Source: Sphingomonas leidyi (GTDB lineage: Bacteria; Pseudomonadota; Alphaproteobacteria; Sphingomonadales; Sphingomonadaceae). From it: a stretch of DNA of 64,000 nt. Below the pieces are notes generated by a model. The model was given only the letters and a program-made list of their open reading frames with translations. It did no database searches and was not told the DNA's origin. The stretch is from NCBI RefSeq assembly GCF_011761945.1, contig NZ_JAASQV010000001.1, forward strand, positions 186,001 to 250,000. The letters are read 5' to 3'. The position numbers were made by a program, and so were the translations under genes. How positions within the stretch are numbered: position 1 is the stretch's first letter; every line of letters starts with the position of its first letter. Of this stretch, positions 8,859 through 17,296 are shown one piece after another.

Positions 8859-8961
8859 GCTGAATCGAGTCTCGGCCCTTAGGTTGGGGACTCATAACTT
8901 GTTTCCGTCATCCCCGCCTGCGCGGGGATGACGAGGTTTGCTGAACGAGTCTCGATCCTAG
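8859..8961. repeat. CTAG-bounded palindromic repeat (copy C)
   Basis: Perfect 12-bp arms CGTCATCCCCGC (8906-8917) and GCGGGGATGACG (8922-8933) with loop CTGC. The right flank GTTTGCTGAACGAGTCTCG (8936-8954) ends in CTAG (8958-8961), whose complement supplies the TAG stop of hisE. A second flank-like piece, GCTGAATCGAGTCTCGGCCC (8860-8879), precedes TTAGG at the left end, which suggests overlapping or tandem copies. Confidence 0.75.
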
Positions 8962-9275
8962 ACCGAGCGCCCCGCCTTTTCCGCGATCCCCGACACGCCT
9001 TCGCGGCGGGCGAGCTCGGCGCGGACGTCGTCCAGGCCCAGGCCGGCATCGGCCAGCAGCACGAGCAGGTGGAAGACCAGGTCGGCCGCTTCCTTGGTGA
9101 GTTCTTCGCGATCGTCCCGGATCGCGGCGATCACCGTCTCGGTGGCTTCCTCGCCCAGTTTCTGGGCGATCTTGGCGCGGCCGCGATGCGTGAGCTTCGC
9201 GACATAGGAACTGTCGGGGCTCGCCGTGCGGCGGGCGCGGATCACGGCTTCGAGAACATCCAGGGTGTCGGCCAT
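8958..9275 (-). CDS. hisE: Phosphoribosyl-ATP pyrophosphatase HisE
   Basis: Second step of histidine biosynthesis: hydrolyses phosphoribosyl-ATP to phosphoribosyl-AMP. 105 residues, the usual size for a stand-alone HisE. It starts MADTLDVLEAVIRARRTASPDSSYVAKL and carries the all-alpha NTP-pyrophosphatase residues KLGEEATETVIAA and LTKEAADLVFHLLVLLADAGL, whose Glu and Asp bind magnesium. It lies downstream of hisB-hisH-hisA-hisF but is separated from hisF by two small genes for exported proteins (9333-9833). Confidence 0.93.
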   Translation of the reverse strand: MADTLDVLEAVIRARRTASPDSSYVAKLTHRGRAKIAQKLGEEATETVIAAIRDDREELTKEAADLVFHLLVLLADAGLGLDDVRAELARREGVSGIAEKAGRSV

Positions 9276-9332
9276 GGCCCCCGGCTGCGGGAGGCAGGCG
9301 CGCCTGTCAATCCTTGCGCTAATCCTCGGGCT

Positions 9333-9536
9333 TCAATCCCGGGGCGCGGCCTTGCGGAAGCGCGCGCGCAGCTGGCGGCGGACGAACCAGATGCCGCCGG
9401 CGGCACAGGCGGCAAGCGCCAGGTCCGAAAGCTCGGGCATCGAGCGCGTGCCGGCGCGGCCGGTGTGCGGCGGCTCGTCGGCGGCCAGCGCCGGCGTCGC
9501 GGCGAGCAGCAGCAGGGGAAGCAGGGCGTTGCGCAT
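9333..9536 (-). CDS. Small exported protein with PEP-CTERM-like tail
   Basis: 67 residues starting MRNALLPLLLLAATPALAADEPP, a clear signal peptide with an AxA site near residue 19. A short polar stretch follows, then MPELSDLALAACAAGGIWFVRRQLRARFRK: a Pro-Glu pair, one membrane-spanning segment and a run of basic residues. That is the layout of a PEP-CTERM exosortase sorting signal, although the motif is PEL rather than PEP, so the assignment is tentative. Its neighbour on the same strand (9573-9833) has the canonical form. Confidence 0.65.
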   Translation of the reverse strand: MRNALLPLLLLAATPALAADEPPHTGRAGTRSMPELSDLALAACAAGGIWFVRRQLRARFRKAAPRD

Positions 9537-9572
9537 GGTACGCGACCTTAGCCGCAACGCCCCGACAAATCG

Positions 9573-9833
9573 TTAACCGCGGCGACGGGCCCGGCGCGCG
9601 ACGAACGCGCCGATGGTCCCGAGCGCGAACAGGCCGAGCATGCCCGGCTCCGGGATCGACGTGGGGCCGCCCGAACCGCCGCTGCTGCTGCTGGTGGTGC
9701 CACCCCCACTGCTGCTGCTGCTGCTGGAGGGCGTGCCCGGATCGACGGGCGGCTTGTCCATGGCGAAGGCGGGCGTGGCGGACAGGGTAACGAGGAGGCC
9801 GAACGCGGCCAGATTGGCGAAGTTACGGATCAT
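9573..9833 (-). CDS. PEP-CTERM sorting-domain protein, Ser-rich
   Basis: 86 residues starting MIRNFANLAAFGLLVTLSATPAFAMDKPP (signal peptide, cleavage near AFA). The mature region is almost only Ser, Gly and Thr, encoded partly by CTG-type trinucleotide runs on the plus strand (9679-9728). It ends SIPEPGMLGLFALGTIGAFV then ARRARRRG, a textbook PEP-CTERM: the PEP motif, a membrane helix and an Arg cluster. Such proteins are recognised by an exosortase and released at the surface, often with extracellular polysaccharide. No exosortase gene is in this window. The gene sits between hisF and hisE. Confidence 0.85.
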   Translation of the reverse strand: MIRNFANLAAFGLLVTLSATPAFAMDKPPVDPGTPSSSSSSSGGGTTSSSSGGSGGPTSIPEPGMLGLFALGTIGAFVARRARRRG

Positions 9834-9956
9834 GGTCCTGATTCCCTCTTTGATTGTCTTCGGGAGGGAGCAAGAAGCCGGCCGCTTTGCCGAAACCGGC
9901 ATTTTCCGCCGCTTTCGATGGTTAAGCTCCGGCGTGCGGAATTGGTGAATGTAAAG

Positions 9957-10727
9957 CTAACCGACGACCGGGCTTCGCACCGGGATGCCGGCGGCTGCCA
10001 TCGCGCGATGGGCGTCGGCGATGCTGGCTTCGCCGAAATGGAAGATCGAGGCCGCCAGCACCGCGCTGGCATGGCCGTCGCGAATGCCCTCCACCAGATG
10101 GCGGAGGGTGCCGACCCCGCCCGAGGCGACCACGGGCACGGTCACCTGGTCGGCGATCGTGCGGATCAGCTCCAGGTCGTAGCCGTCGCGGGTGCCGTCG
10201 CGGTCCATCGAGGTGATCAGCAACTCGCCGGCGCCGAGATGGGCAAGGGCGATGGCGTGAGTCACTGCGTCGATGCCGGTGGGCTTGCGGCCGCCATGCG
10301 TGAAGACTTCCCAGCCCTGCGCGGTGCGGCGCGCGTCGACCGAAGCGACGACGCACTGGCTGCCCATCCTCTCGGCGATCTCGGCGACGACCTGGGGGCG
10401 CGAGACGGCGGCGGAATTGACCGCCACCTTGTCGGCACCGGCCAGCAGGAGGGCGCGGGCATCCTCGACGCCGCGCACGCCGCCGCCGACGGTGAGCGGC
10501 ATGAAGCAGACTTCGGCGGTGCGGCGGACCACGTCGAGGATGGTGCCGCGCGCCTCGTGGCTGGCGGTGATGTCGAGGAAGCAGAGCTCGTCGGCTCCGG
10601 CCGCGTCATAGGCGCGCGCCTGTTCGACCGGATCGCCGGCATCGACCAGGTCGACAAAGTTGACGCCCTTGACCACGCGGCCGTTCGCGACGTCGAGGCA
10701 CGGGATGACGCGGGCGCGGACGGTCAT
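9957..10727 (-). CDS. hisF: Imidazole glycerol phosphate synthase cyclase subunit HisF
   Basis: Cyclase subunit that takes ammonia from HisH and makes imidazole-glycerol phosphate plus AICAR. 256 residues starting [24 protein letters not shown]. The two catalytic aspartates are visible: CLDV (Asp11) and VASVDARR (about residue 130). The (beta/alpha)8 phosphate-binding glycines appear in [11 protein letters not shown] and [14 protein letters not shown] started at this ATG because the frame continues upstream only through unrelated sequence. A 109-bp gap separates it from hisA. Confidence 0.95.
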   Translation of the reverse strand: MTVRARVIPCLDVANGRVVKGVNFVDLVDAGDPVEQARAYDAAGADELCFLDITASHEARGTILDVVRRTAEVCFMPLTVGGGVRGVEDARALLLAGADKVAVNSAAVSRPQVVAEIAERMGSQCVVASVDARRTAQGWEVFTHGGRKPTGIDAVTHAIALAHLGAGELLITSMDRDGTRDGYDLELIRTIADQVTVPVVASGGVGTLRHLVEGIRDGHASAVLAASIFHFGEASIADAHRAMAAAGIPVRSPVVG

Positions 10728-10836
10728 GCGATTTGCTCGGGCGAGGGCGCGAGGGCGAGAAGAAGAAGCGATTTCTCCGTGCCTCCGCGTCTCCGCGTGA
10801 ACAAGATCTTCGCTTCTTCGCGCCTTCCCGCCAACA
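10728..10836. other. hisF-hisA spacer with purine-rich and CTCCGCGT motifs
   Basis: Noncoding 109 bp. It contains GAGAAGAAGAAGCGATT (10757-10773), then CTCCGTGCCTCCGCGTCTCC (10775-10794) made of three CTCCGYG-type units, then GCGTGAACAAGATCTTCGCTTCTTCGCGCC. The AAGAAGAAGCGA and TCGCTTCTTC stretches can pair across the units to form a long stem. I see no gene here. A role as an intergenic repeat or attenuating hairpin is inference. Confidence 0.4.
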
Positions 10837-11586
10837 TCATGCCCGACCCACTTCGATCGCCCATTTGAGGTCGAGCCGGCCGTCATAGAGCGCGCGGCCG
10901 GTGATCACGCCTTCCACGCCATCCGCGACATGCGGGCGCAGCGCGTGGATGTCGGCGATGTCGGTGACGCCGCCGCTGGCGATGACCGGGATCGAGACGG
11001 CGCGGGCCAGGGCGACCGTCGCCTCGACATTGCAGCCCTTCAGCAGCCCGTCGCGGCCGACATCGGTGAAGAGGAGCGCGGCGACGCCGGCATCCTCGAA
11101 GCGACGGGCGAGATCGGCTACCGACACGTCCGACACATCGGCCCAGCCGCGCGTGGCGACCATGCCGTCGCGCGCATCGACGGCGACGACGATGCGGCCG
11201 GGATTGTCGCGCGCGGCTTCGCGGACCAGGTCCGGATTCTCCAGCGCGGCCGTGCCGATCACCACGCGGCGCACGCCGAGGTCGAGCCAGCGCTCGATCG
11301 ATTCGCGGTTGCGGATCCCGCCGCCGAGCTGGATCTTGCCGCCGAAGCGCCCGAGGATCGCGGCGACGGCGGCGCCGTTGATCGATTCGCCGGCGAATGC
11401 GCCGTCGAGATCGACGACGTGGAGCCATTCCGCGCCGGCTTGCGCGAAGCGCTCGGCCTGGGCCGCGGGATCGTCGCCATAGACGGTGGCGCGGGCCATG
11501 TCGCCTTCGGCCAGGCGGACGACCTGACCGGCCTTGAGGTCGATCGCGGGGAAGATGATCAGGCCATCCGGGTCTAGGGGTGCCAA
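10837..11586 (-). CDS. hisA: Phosphoribosylformimino-AICAR ribotide isomerase HisA
   Basis: Fourth-step isomerase of histidine synthesis, a (beta/alpha)8 barrel paralogous to HisF. 249 residues. The catalytic pair is visible in [18 protein letters not shown] (N-terminal Asp) and [16 protein letters not shown] (second Asp). The most likely start is the TTG at 11586, with a GGAAAGG sequence about eight bases upstream. No in-frame ATG lies nearer the conserved region, and this start makes the gene overlap the end of hisH by 13 bp. The product forms one operon with hisH and hisB. Confidence 0.93.
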   Translation of the reverse strand: MAPLDPDGLIIFPAIDLKAGQVVRLAEGDMARATVYGDDPAAQAERFAQAGAEWLHVVDLDGAFAGESINGAAVAAILGRFGGKIQLGGGIRNRESIERWLDLGVRRVVIGTAALENPDLVREAARDNPGRIVVAVDARDGMVATRGWADVSDVSVADLARRFEDAGVAALLFTDVGRDGLLKGCNVEATVALARAVSIPVIASGGVTDIADIHALRPHVADGVEGVITGRALYDGRLDLKWAIEVGRA

Positions 11587-12176
11587 GCGAGGAACCTTTC
11601 CATCAGCGCGATGCCGTAGCGCTGGCTTTTCTCGGGGTGGAACTGGACGCCGATCATGTTGTCGCGGCCGATGGCGGCCGTGACCGGACCGCCATGGTCG
11701 GTGGTGGCGAGCACCGCGTCGCCGGTGAAGGCGAAGCTGTGCAGGAAATAGGCCTGGCCCGGCTCGATCAGCGGGTGGGAAAGCGTGGGGACGACGTCGT
11801 TCCAGCCCATATGCGGCACGCGGATGCCGGGTGCGGGCGCGATCGCCCGGACGGTGCCGGAGACCCAGCCCAGGCCCGGATGGGTGCCGAGCTCCTCCCC
11901 CGTATCGGCCATCAGCTGCATGCCGACGCAGACGCCGAGGAAAGGCGCGCCCGCGCGGCGGACGCGCGCGTCCAGCGCCTCGACCATGCCGGGGATCGCC
12001 CGCAGCCCCGCGGCACAGGCCCCGAATGCGCCGACGCCGGGCAGGACGATGCGATCGGCCCGCAGCACCGCCCCGGGGTCGGCGGTGACCGCGACATCGG
12101 CAGCGCCCGCCGCCTTCAGGGCGTTGTGGACCGAGTGGAGATTGCCGGCGCCATAGTCGATCAGGGCGATGGTCAT
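11574..12176 (-). CDS. hisH: Imidazole glycerol phosphate synthase glutaminase subunit HisH
   Basis: Class I glutamine amidotransferase that feeds ammonia to HisF. 200 residues starting [20 protein letters not shown]. The nucleophile sits in [15 protein letters not shown] (Cys near residue 83), and the His/Glu pair in [14 protein letters not shown] near residue 180. The P-loop-like oxyanion motif [14 protein letters not shown] is present. Only 10 bp separate it from hisB, and its end overlaps hisA. Confidence 0.95.
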   Translation of the reverse strand: MTIALIDYGAGNLHSVHNALKAAGAADVAVTADPGAVLRADRIVLPGVGAFGACAAGLRAIPGMVEALDARVRRAGAPFLGVCVGMQLMADTGEELGTHPGLGWVSGTVRAIAPAPGIRVPHMGWNDVVPTLSHPLIEPGQAYFLHSFAFTGDAVLATTDHGGPVTAAIGRDNMIGVQFHPEKSQRYGIALMERFLAWHP

Positions 12177-12186
12177 CGCGTCACCG

Positions 12187-12774
12187 TCACAGCACCCCCT
12201 TGGTGCTGGGTACCGCATCCGCCTTGCGCGGATCGATCTCCACCGCCTCGCGCAGCGCCCGGGCCAGGCCCTTGAACGCGGCTTCGGCGATGTGATGGTT
12301 GTTGGTGCCGTAAAGTGTCTCGATATGGAGCGTCAGCCCGGCGGTCTGGGCGAAGGAATGGAACCAGTGCTCGAACATCTCGGTGTCCATCTCGCCGAGC
12401 CGCTTCTGGCTGAATGCGGTCTTCCAGACGAGATAGGGGCGGCCCGAAATGTCCACCGCGACGCGGGTGAGCGTCTCGTCCATCGGCGAGAGCGCGTCGG
12501 CATAGCGCCGGATGCCCTTCTTGTCGCCCAGCGCCTTCGCGATGGCTTCCCCGATCGCCAGCCCGGTATCCTCCACCGTGTGGTGCTGGTCGATATGCAG
12601 GTCGCCCACCGTCTTCACGTCGAGGTCGATCAGCGAATGGCGGCTGAGCTGCTCGAGCATGTGGTCGAAGAAGCCGATCCCGGTGGAAACGGCATAGGCG
12701 CCGGTACCGTCGAGGTTGACGGTGACGTCGACGGAGGTCTCGCTCGTCTTGCGGCTCACGGTGGCGGTGCGCAT
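12187..12774 (-). CDS. hisB: Imidazoleglycerol-phosphate dehydratase HisB
   Basis: Manganese-dependent dehydratase, sixth step of histidine synthesis. 195 residues, the monofunctional length. The family's histidine-rich metal motifs are intact: [36 protein letters not shown] and, near the end, [20 protein letters not shown]. It is the first gene of the his block on this strand. The 71 bp to the divergent sspB must hold the operon promoter, though no convincing -35/-10 pair stood out. Confidence 0.95.
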   Translation of the reverse strand: MRTATVSRKTSETSVDVTVNLDGTGAYAVSTGIGFFDHMLEQLSRHSLIDLDVKTVGDLHIDQHHTVEDTGLAIGEAIAKALGDKKGIRRYADALSPMDETLTRVAVDISGRPYLVWKTAFSQKRLGEMDTEMFEHWFHSFAQTAGLTLHIETLYGTNNHHIAEAAFKGLARALREAVEIDPRKADAVPSTKGVL

Positions 12775-12845
12775 GGCGTCCCACATAGCGATGGTTGCCG
12801 CGCATGCAATCTTGACCGCGCTGCCCGGTGCGCTACCCAAGGGGC

Positions 12846-13334
12846 ATGACCGGCAACGTGCCTGACAGCCTGATTCCCTATGATGAGATCGTGCAGGAAG
12901 CCCTGCGCGCCGTGGTCGGCCGCGTGCTGGGCTCGGTCGCCGACTCGGGTGGAAACCTGCCCGGCGGGCATCATTTCTACATCACCTTCAAGACGCACGC
13001 GCCGGGGGTCGACATCCCGCAGCGGCTGATCGATCGCTTCCCGGACGAGATGACCATCGTCCTGCAGCATCGATTCTGGGACCTGAAGGTCGACGACAAC
13101 AGATTCTCGGTGGGCCTGAGCTTCAATCAGGTGCCGGCGATGCTGAACATCCCCTTCTCGGCGATCACCGGCTTCCATGATCCGGCGGTGAATTTCGAGC
13201 TGCGCTTCCAGGCGGCCGATGGCGGCGACGAGCCCGAGCCCCAGCATGACGAGGCCGAGAATGACGAGCCGCCGGCCAAGCCGGTCGAGGACGGCTCGAA
13301 CGTCGTCTCGGTGGACTTCAAGCGGAAGAAATAG
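12846..13334 (+). CDS. sspB: ClpXP adaptor SspB (alpha type)
   Basis: Adaptor that delivers ssrA-tagged proteins and selected substrates to ClpXP. 162 residues from the ATG in GGGGCATGACC; the 12828 alternative would add only MRYPRG. The substrate-binding core includes [40 protein letters not shown] and [22 protein letters not shown] long acidic linker (about 125-150) leads to the C-terminal [10 protein letters not shown], which matches the ClpX-docking tail of alphaproteobacterial SspB. It is divergent from the his operon; clpA, a different Clp unfoldase, lies 33 kb away. Confidence 0.9.
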   Translation: MTGNVPDSLIPYDEIVQEALRAVVGRVLGSVADSGGNLPGGHHFYITFKTHAPGVDIPQRLIDRFPDEMTIVLQHRFWDLKVDDNRFSVGLSFNQVPAMLNIPFSAITGFHDPAVNFELRFQAADGGDEPEPQHDEAENDEPPAKPVEDGSNVVSVDFKRKK

Positions 13335-13372
13335 GCGCGCGCAGCGCCGGCCGGTGCGTGTCGCGGCCGGTG

Positions 13373-14029
13373 TCAGCGCATCAGCCGTGCGCGCAATTCC
13401 TGCATCGCCACTGCATCCACCGCGGCGGCGGGATCGTCCGCACCCAGGATCGCGCCCAGATGGTCGAGGATCTGGCTGGCGCGATCGAGATTCTGCAGCG
13501 ACGCCATGTGCGCGGCGATCACGTGCGGATCGTCGATCAGCCGCTCGCCGAGCCGGTCGAGCAATTCCCGGACATGGTAGATCTCCTCGACCAGGCGCGT
13601 GCCGAGATTGGCGAGGTCCGGCGCGGCGCCTGCCATGGCCGGTTCGGCGGGGAGTTCGCCGCCGCTGCGCACCGCCTGCTGGATCGCATCGACGCGGGCC
13701 TGGCCGCGATGGCCCTGGAAGCTCGCGACGCGATTGCCGGAGACCCATTCGTCGACGGTGATCGCGGTCGTATCGAAGGCGACTCCGCAGCGGCCCTGCG
13801 TCTGCCACACCACCCTGCCGCCGACTTCGATCTCCGCGCGCGTGAGCGTCAGCAGGGTTCCGGTGCGGGGAAGGGCCGATCCGTCCACCATCGCCCCGCC
13901 CTCGGAGAGATTGCGGATGCGCACGGGCACCCTTAGCCCGTCCGCCTCGATCGTGGCGGCGAGCAACAGGTTCTTGCGCGGCTGGCGTTCTTTCGCCGCG
14001 CGGGCAGCCATGGACGCATCGACGTACAT
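13373..14029 (-). CDS. PilZ domain protein, possible c-di-GMP receptor
   Basis: 218-residue soluble protein. The first ~95 residues form a PilZ domain: ERQPRKNLLLAATIEADGL, then VRIRNLSEGGAMVDG with the characteristic NxSxxG, and GRCGVAFD near residue 82. The N-terminal basic motif is RQPRKN rather than a clean RxxxR, so cyclic-di-GMP binding is likely but not certain. Residues 100-218 are helical, without a recognised fold. A GGEEF cyclase is encoded at 42994-44679. The gene converges on sspB and diverges from fumC. Confidence 0.8.
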   Translation of the reverse strand: MYVDASMAARAAKERQPRKNLLLAATIEADGLRVPVRIRNLSEGGAMVDGSALPRTGTLLTLTRAEIEVGGRVVWQTQGRCGVAFDTTAITVDEWVSGNRVASFQGHRGQARVDAIQQAVRSGGELPAEPAMAGAAPDLANLGTRLVEEIYHVRELLDRLGERLIDDPHVIAAHMASLQNLDRASQILDHLGAILGADDPAAAVDAVAMQELRARLMR

Positions 14030-14151
14030 GATTCGCTTTTAGCCGGCCAAAAACGCACTCTTGGTTAACGCCTCCGCAAAATCCCTGAGCGCTGGAATCG
14101 CGGCCGCCCAGGGGCTAGGGGAGCGCGGAACGGACAAGAGGACCAGCCAGC

Positions 14152-15540
14152 GTGACCACCCGTACCGAAACCGATTCGATCGGCGCCATCGAAGTTCCCG
14201 CCAACGCCTATTGGGGCGCGCAGACCCAGCGCTCGATCGAGAATTTCCCGTTCGGCGAGATGGAGCGGATGCCGCTCGGCATCGTCCATGCCCAGGCGAT
14301 CGTGAAGCAGGCCGCGGCGCGCGTGAACGTGAAGCACGGGCTCGACCCGAAGATCGCCGCAGTGATCGACCAGGTCGCGCAGGAGATCGTCGACGGCAAG
14401 CTCGACGACCAGTTCCCGCTGGTGATCTGGCAGACCGGTTCGGGCACCCAGACCAACATGAACGTCAACGAAGTGATCGCGGGCCGCGCCAACGAGATCC
14501 TGACCGGCACGCGCGGCGGCAAGTCGCCGATCCACCCGAACGACCACGTCAACATGGCGCAGTCGTCGAACGATTCGTTCCCGACCGCGCTGCACATCGC
14601 CGCCGCCCGCGCGGTGACGCTGAAGCTCTACCCGGCGCTCGACCGGCTGCACGCTTCGATCGAGGCCAAGGTCAAGGCCTGGGATCACATCGTCAAGATC
14701 GGCCGCACGCACCTGCAGGATGCGACGCCGCTGACGCTGGGCCAGGAATTCTCGGGCTATGCCGCGATGCTGGAGTCGGCCAGGGCGCGCTTCGCCTCGG
14801 TGCTCGATCTCGACATCTTCAAGCTGGCGCTGGGCGGCACCGCCGTCGGCACCGGGCTCAACGCCCCTCCGGGCTATGCCGAGGACGTGGCGGCCGAGAT
14901 CGCCAGGATCACCGGCCTGCCCTTCGTCTCCGCGCCCAACAAGTTCGAGGCGCTGGCAACCAAGGACCAGCTGGTCAACCTGTCGGGCACCTGCAACACG
15001 CTGGCCGTTTCGCTGACCAAGATCGCCAACGACATCCGCCTGCTCGGCAGCGGCCCGCGCTCGGGCCTGGGCGAGCTCGACCTGCCGGCCAACGAGCCGG
15101 GCAGCTCGATCATGCCGGGCAAGGTCAACCCGACCCAGAGCGAATCGCTGACGATGGTCGCGGCGCAGGTGATCGGCAACCACATGGCGGTCACCGTCGG
15201 CGGCATGCAGGGCCATTTCGAGCTGAACGTGTTCAAGCCGCTGATCGGCTCGAACGTGCTGCGCTCGATCGAGCTGATGTCGGTCGGCATGGTGAGCTTC
15301 GCCGAGCGCGCGGTGGACGGCGCCAAGGCGAACGAGGCGCGGATCAAGGAGCTGGTCGATCGCTCGCTGATGCTGGTGACTGCGCTGGCGCCGGCGATCG
15401 GCTATGACAACGCCGCCAAGATCGCCAAGAACGCGCACGAGAAGGGGCTGACGCTCAAGGAGAGCGGGCTGGCGCTGGGTCTCGTCGACGAGGCGACGTT
15501 CGACCAATATGTGCGGCCCGAGACGATGATCGGGCGGTGA
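14152..15540 (+). CDS. fumC: Class II fumarate hydratase FumC
   Basis: TCA-cycle enzyme that interconverts fumarate and malate without an iron-sulfur cluster. 462 residues from a GTG start with AAGAGGA just upstream. Key regions: [34 protein letters not shown] (about 100-113), [20 protein letters not shown] with the catalytic His region, and the superfamily signature [15 protein letters not shown] near residue 320. It appears monocistronic and is followed by a strong terminator at 15586-15621. Confidence 0.96.
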   Translation: MTTRTETDSIGAIEVPANAYWGAQTQRSIENFPFGEMERMPLGIVHAQAIVKQAAARVNVKHGLDPKIAAVIDQVAQEIVDGKLDDQFPLVIWQTGSGTQTNMNVNEVIAGRANEILTGTRGGKSPIHPNDHVNMAQSSNDSFPTALHIAAARAVTLKLYPALDRLHASIEAKVKAWDHIVKIGRTHLQDATPLTLGQEFSGYAAMLESARARFASVLDLDIFKLALGGTAVGTGLNAPPGYAEDVAAEIARITGLPFVSAPNKFEALATKDQLVNLSGTCNTLAVSLTKIANDIRLLGSGPRSGLGELDLPANEPGSSIMPGKVNPTQSESLTMVAAQVIGNHMAVTVGGMQGHFELNVFKPLIGSNVLRSIELMSVGMVSFAERAVDGAKANEARIKELVDRSLMLVTALAPAIGYDNAAKIAKNAHEKGLTLKESGLALGLVDEATFDQYVRPETMIGR

Positions 15541-15546
15541 GCCTGC

Positions 15547-15672
15547 TTCCCCTCCCCGGAAGGGAGGGGGCGAGGGGCGAGTAGAGGCCCGGCGATGCGG
15601 AGTCGTATCGCCGGGCCTTTTGCGTATCGCGCGCATTCCACCCGCGCCTCGCCCCTCATCGGGGAGGGGAAC
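15547..15672. repeat. Long imperfect inverted repeat flanking the fumC terminator
   Basis: The left arm TTCCCCTCCCC...GCGAGGGGCGAG (15547-15581) is mirrored by GCCTCGCCCCTC-ATCGG-GGAGGGGAA at 15647-15671. The fumC terminator lies between them. The G/C-only character and similarity to the CCTCCCC hairpins at 17264-17296 and near 27989-28017 suggest a REP-like intergenic family. Confidence 0.55.
15586..15621 (+). terminator. Intrinsic terminator of fumC
   Basis: 10-bp perfect stem GGCCCGGCGA (15586-15595) and TCGCCGGGCC (15608-15617) around a 12-base loop, followed by TTTTG. Located 46 bp after the fumC stop. Confidence 0.88.
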
Positions 15673-15722
15673 TTAGTTTGCTTTCAATCGCTTGCTCCCG
15701 CGTAACCACCAAGGGAGCGTAT

Positions 15723-15917
15723 ATGATCGGGGACGTGATCGCAGGCTGGATCGGCAACCGCATCGACCGCGCGGACGGCGAGGGCGGGGCGCTGGGCGCC
15801 GTTGCCGGGGTGCTTGCCTGGAAGGCGGCGAAGAAGATCGTGCCCGCCGCGATCGTGCTCGGCGCCGCCGCCTATGGCGCCCACCGGATATCGCAACGGA
15901 TGCGCACCCCGGCCTGA
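15723..15917 (+). CDS. Small hydrophobic protein, unknown function
   Basis: 64 residues starting MIGDVIAGWIGNRIDRADGEGG, preceded by AAGGGAGCG at a proper distance. The second half (AVAGVLAWKAAKKIVPAAIVLGAAAYGAHRI) has one or two weak membrane helices separated by a basic patch, and the end is basic. Similar short proteins are seen in sphingomonads, but no function is known to me. It lies 50 bp before gmk and could be cotranscribed with it. Confidence 0.65.
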   Translation: MIGDVIAGWIGNRIDRADGEGGALGAVAGVLAWKAAKKIVPAAIVLGAAAYGAHRISQRMRTPA

Positions 15918-15967
15918 GTCGACTCGCATGACTTGACGCGGATGGGACTCCCAAGCCAAAGGCGCCC

Positions 15968-16618
15968 ATGCCCCATCGCACCGAGACCGACCCGCACGGA
16001 TTCAAGCGCCGCGGTGTGCTGTTCGTGCTTTCCTCGCCCTCGGGCGCCGGCAAGTCGACGATCGCACGCAAGCTGCTCGCCGCCGACGACCATCTCCAGA
16101 TGTCCGTCTCGTACACCACCCGCGCGATGCGCCCGGGGGAGCAGGACGGCGTCGACTATAATTTCGTCGATCTCGAGAAATTCCGCGAGATGGTCGCGAA
16201 CCATGAGTTCCTCGAATGGGCGCATGTGTTCGATCATCGCTACGGCACGCCGCGCGCGCATGTCGAGGCGATCCTCGATTCGGGTCGCGACGTGCTGTTC
16301 GACATCGACTGGCAGGGCGCCCAGCAGCTCTTCCAGCTGGCGGGGGGCGATGTGGTCCGCGTCTTCATCCTGCCGCCGTCGTTCAAGGAACTGCACCAGC
16401 GGCTGATCAACCGCGCCACCGATACCACCGAAGTGATCGACGCCCGCATGGCGCGCGCCGCCAACGAAGTGAGCCATTGGGACGGCTATGACTATGTGCT
16501 GGTCAATGACGATGCCGACCAATGCTATCGCTCGGTCCACACCATCCTGAACGCCGAGCGGCTGAAGCGCTCGCGCCAGACGGGCTTGATCGGATACATC
16601 CGCGGGTTGATGAAGTAA
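15968..16618 (+). CDS. gmk: Guanylate kinase
   Basis: Phosphorylates GMP to GDP; essential for GTP, dGTP and (p)ppGpp pools. 216 residues. The P-loop SSPSGAGKSTIARKLL is near residue 23. The GMP-binding region follows: SVSYTTRAMRPGEQDGVDYNFV and LEWAHVFDHRYGTPRAHVE. FDIDWQGAQQL and ILPPSFKELHQRLINRATD complete the family pattern. A membrane protein gene follows after 22 bp. Confidence 0.96.
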   Translation: MPHRTETDPHGFKRRGVLFVLSSPSGAGKSTIARKLLAADDHLQMSVSYTTRAMRPGEQDGVDYNFVDLEKFREMVANHEFLEWAHVFDHRYGTPRAHVEAILDSGRDVLFDIDWQGAQQLFQLAGGDVVRVFILPPSFKELHQRLINRATDTTEVIDARMARAANEVSHWDGYDYVLVNDDADQCYRSVHTILNAERLKRSRQTGLIGYIRGLMK

Positions 16619-16640
16619 TCTCCCAACAGGGGAGATATCG

Positions 16641-17204
16641 ATGACAAGACTGTTCCTCGGCGGCGCGCTCGGCGGGCTGGCCATGTGGCTGGTGGGCTTC
16701 ATCTTCTGGGGAACGCCCCTCAGCCTGCTCGCGCTTTCCCAGACCGATGCGGCGACGACGGCTGCGGTGCAGGCGGCGCTCGCCCAGCATCTGGGGCCGC
16801 TCGGCAGCGGTGCCTATCCGATCCCCTGGGCGGGCACGCCCCAGGGCACCCAGCTCTATGGCCAGGGGCCGACGGCGCTGGTGATGTTCAACACCGGCGG
16901 CTTCGCGATGCCGGACAGCGGCGCGCTGATCGGCGGGCTGGTGCTGGCGATCGTGTGTGCGCTGCTGGCGGGGTTCGCGCTGCGTACGGTGGCGCACGGG
17001 CATGATTTCGCAAGGCGGCTCAGGCTGGTGGCGATCGTGGCACTGGCGGTGACTGCCTATTCCGATCTCGGCCAGCCGATCTTCAATCACGCGCCCTGGG
17101 GCTATTTCCTCTATCTCTGGGTGAGCGACGTCGCGAGCTGGATCGCGGCGGGCGCGGTGCTCGCCTGGGCGCTGCCGCGGCCGGCCGGAGCATCCGGCGC
17201 CTGA
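16641..17204 (+). CDS. Conserved-looking membrane protein, unknown function
   Basis: 187 residues with a good Shine-Dalgarno (AGGGGAGA). About four membrane segments: 5-30 (GGALGGLAMWLVGFIFWGTPL), 95-120 (GALIGGLVLAIVCALLAGFAL), 127-142 (LVAIVALAVTAYSDL) and 152-178 (GYFLYLWVSDVASWIAAGAV). A periplasmic loop after the first helix contains GSGAYPIPWAGTPQ. It is probably cotranscribed with gmk (22-bp gap). No family recognised with confidence. Confidence 0.75.
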   Translation: MTRLFLGGALGGLAMWLVGFIFWGTPLSLLALSQTDAATTAAVQAALAQHLGPLGSGAYPIPWAGTPQGTQLYGQGPTALVMFNTGGFAMPDSGALIGGLVLAIVCALLAGFALRTVAHGHDFARRLRLVAIVALAVTAYSDLGQPIFNHAPWGYFLYLWVSDVASWIAAGAVLAWALPRPAGASGA

Positions 17205-17263
17205 CCTGGCTCTGCGGTGCGGGTGGTCACGGTGTGACGGATCCTCGGCATTCCGCCCTGCCC

Positions 17264-17296
17264 TGAATCCTCCTCCCCGCAAGGGAGGGGGATTCC
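17264..17296. terminator. Hairpin between convergent genes
   Basis: GAATCCTCCTCCCC (17265-17278), loop GCAAG, then GGAGGGGGATTC (17284-17295). The arms pair with one mismatch or bulge. It lies between the 3' ends of the membrane protein and the ATP12 gene. There is no long T tract, so it may be a REP-type hairpin rather than an efficient terminator. Confidence 0.5.

Noticed and set aside
9679..9728. CTG/CCA trinucleotide runs in the PEP-CTERM gene as a phase-variable tract
   Set aside because: Unit length is three bases, so gain or loss only alters Ser/Gly number and would not switch the frame.
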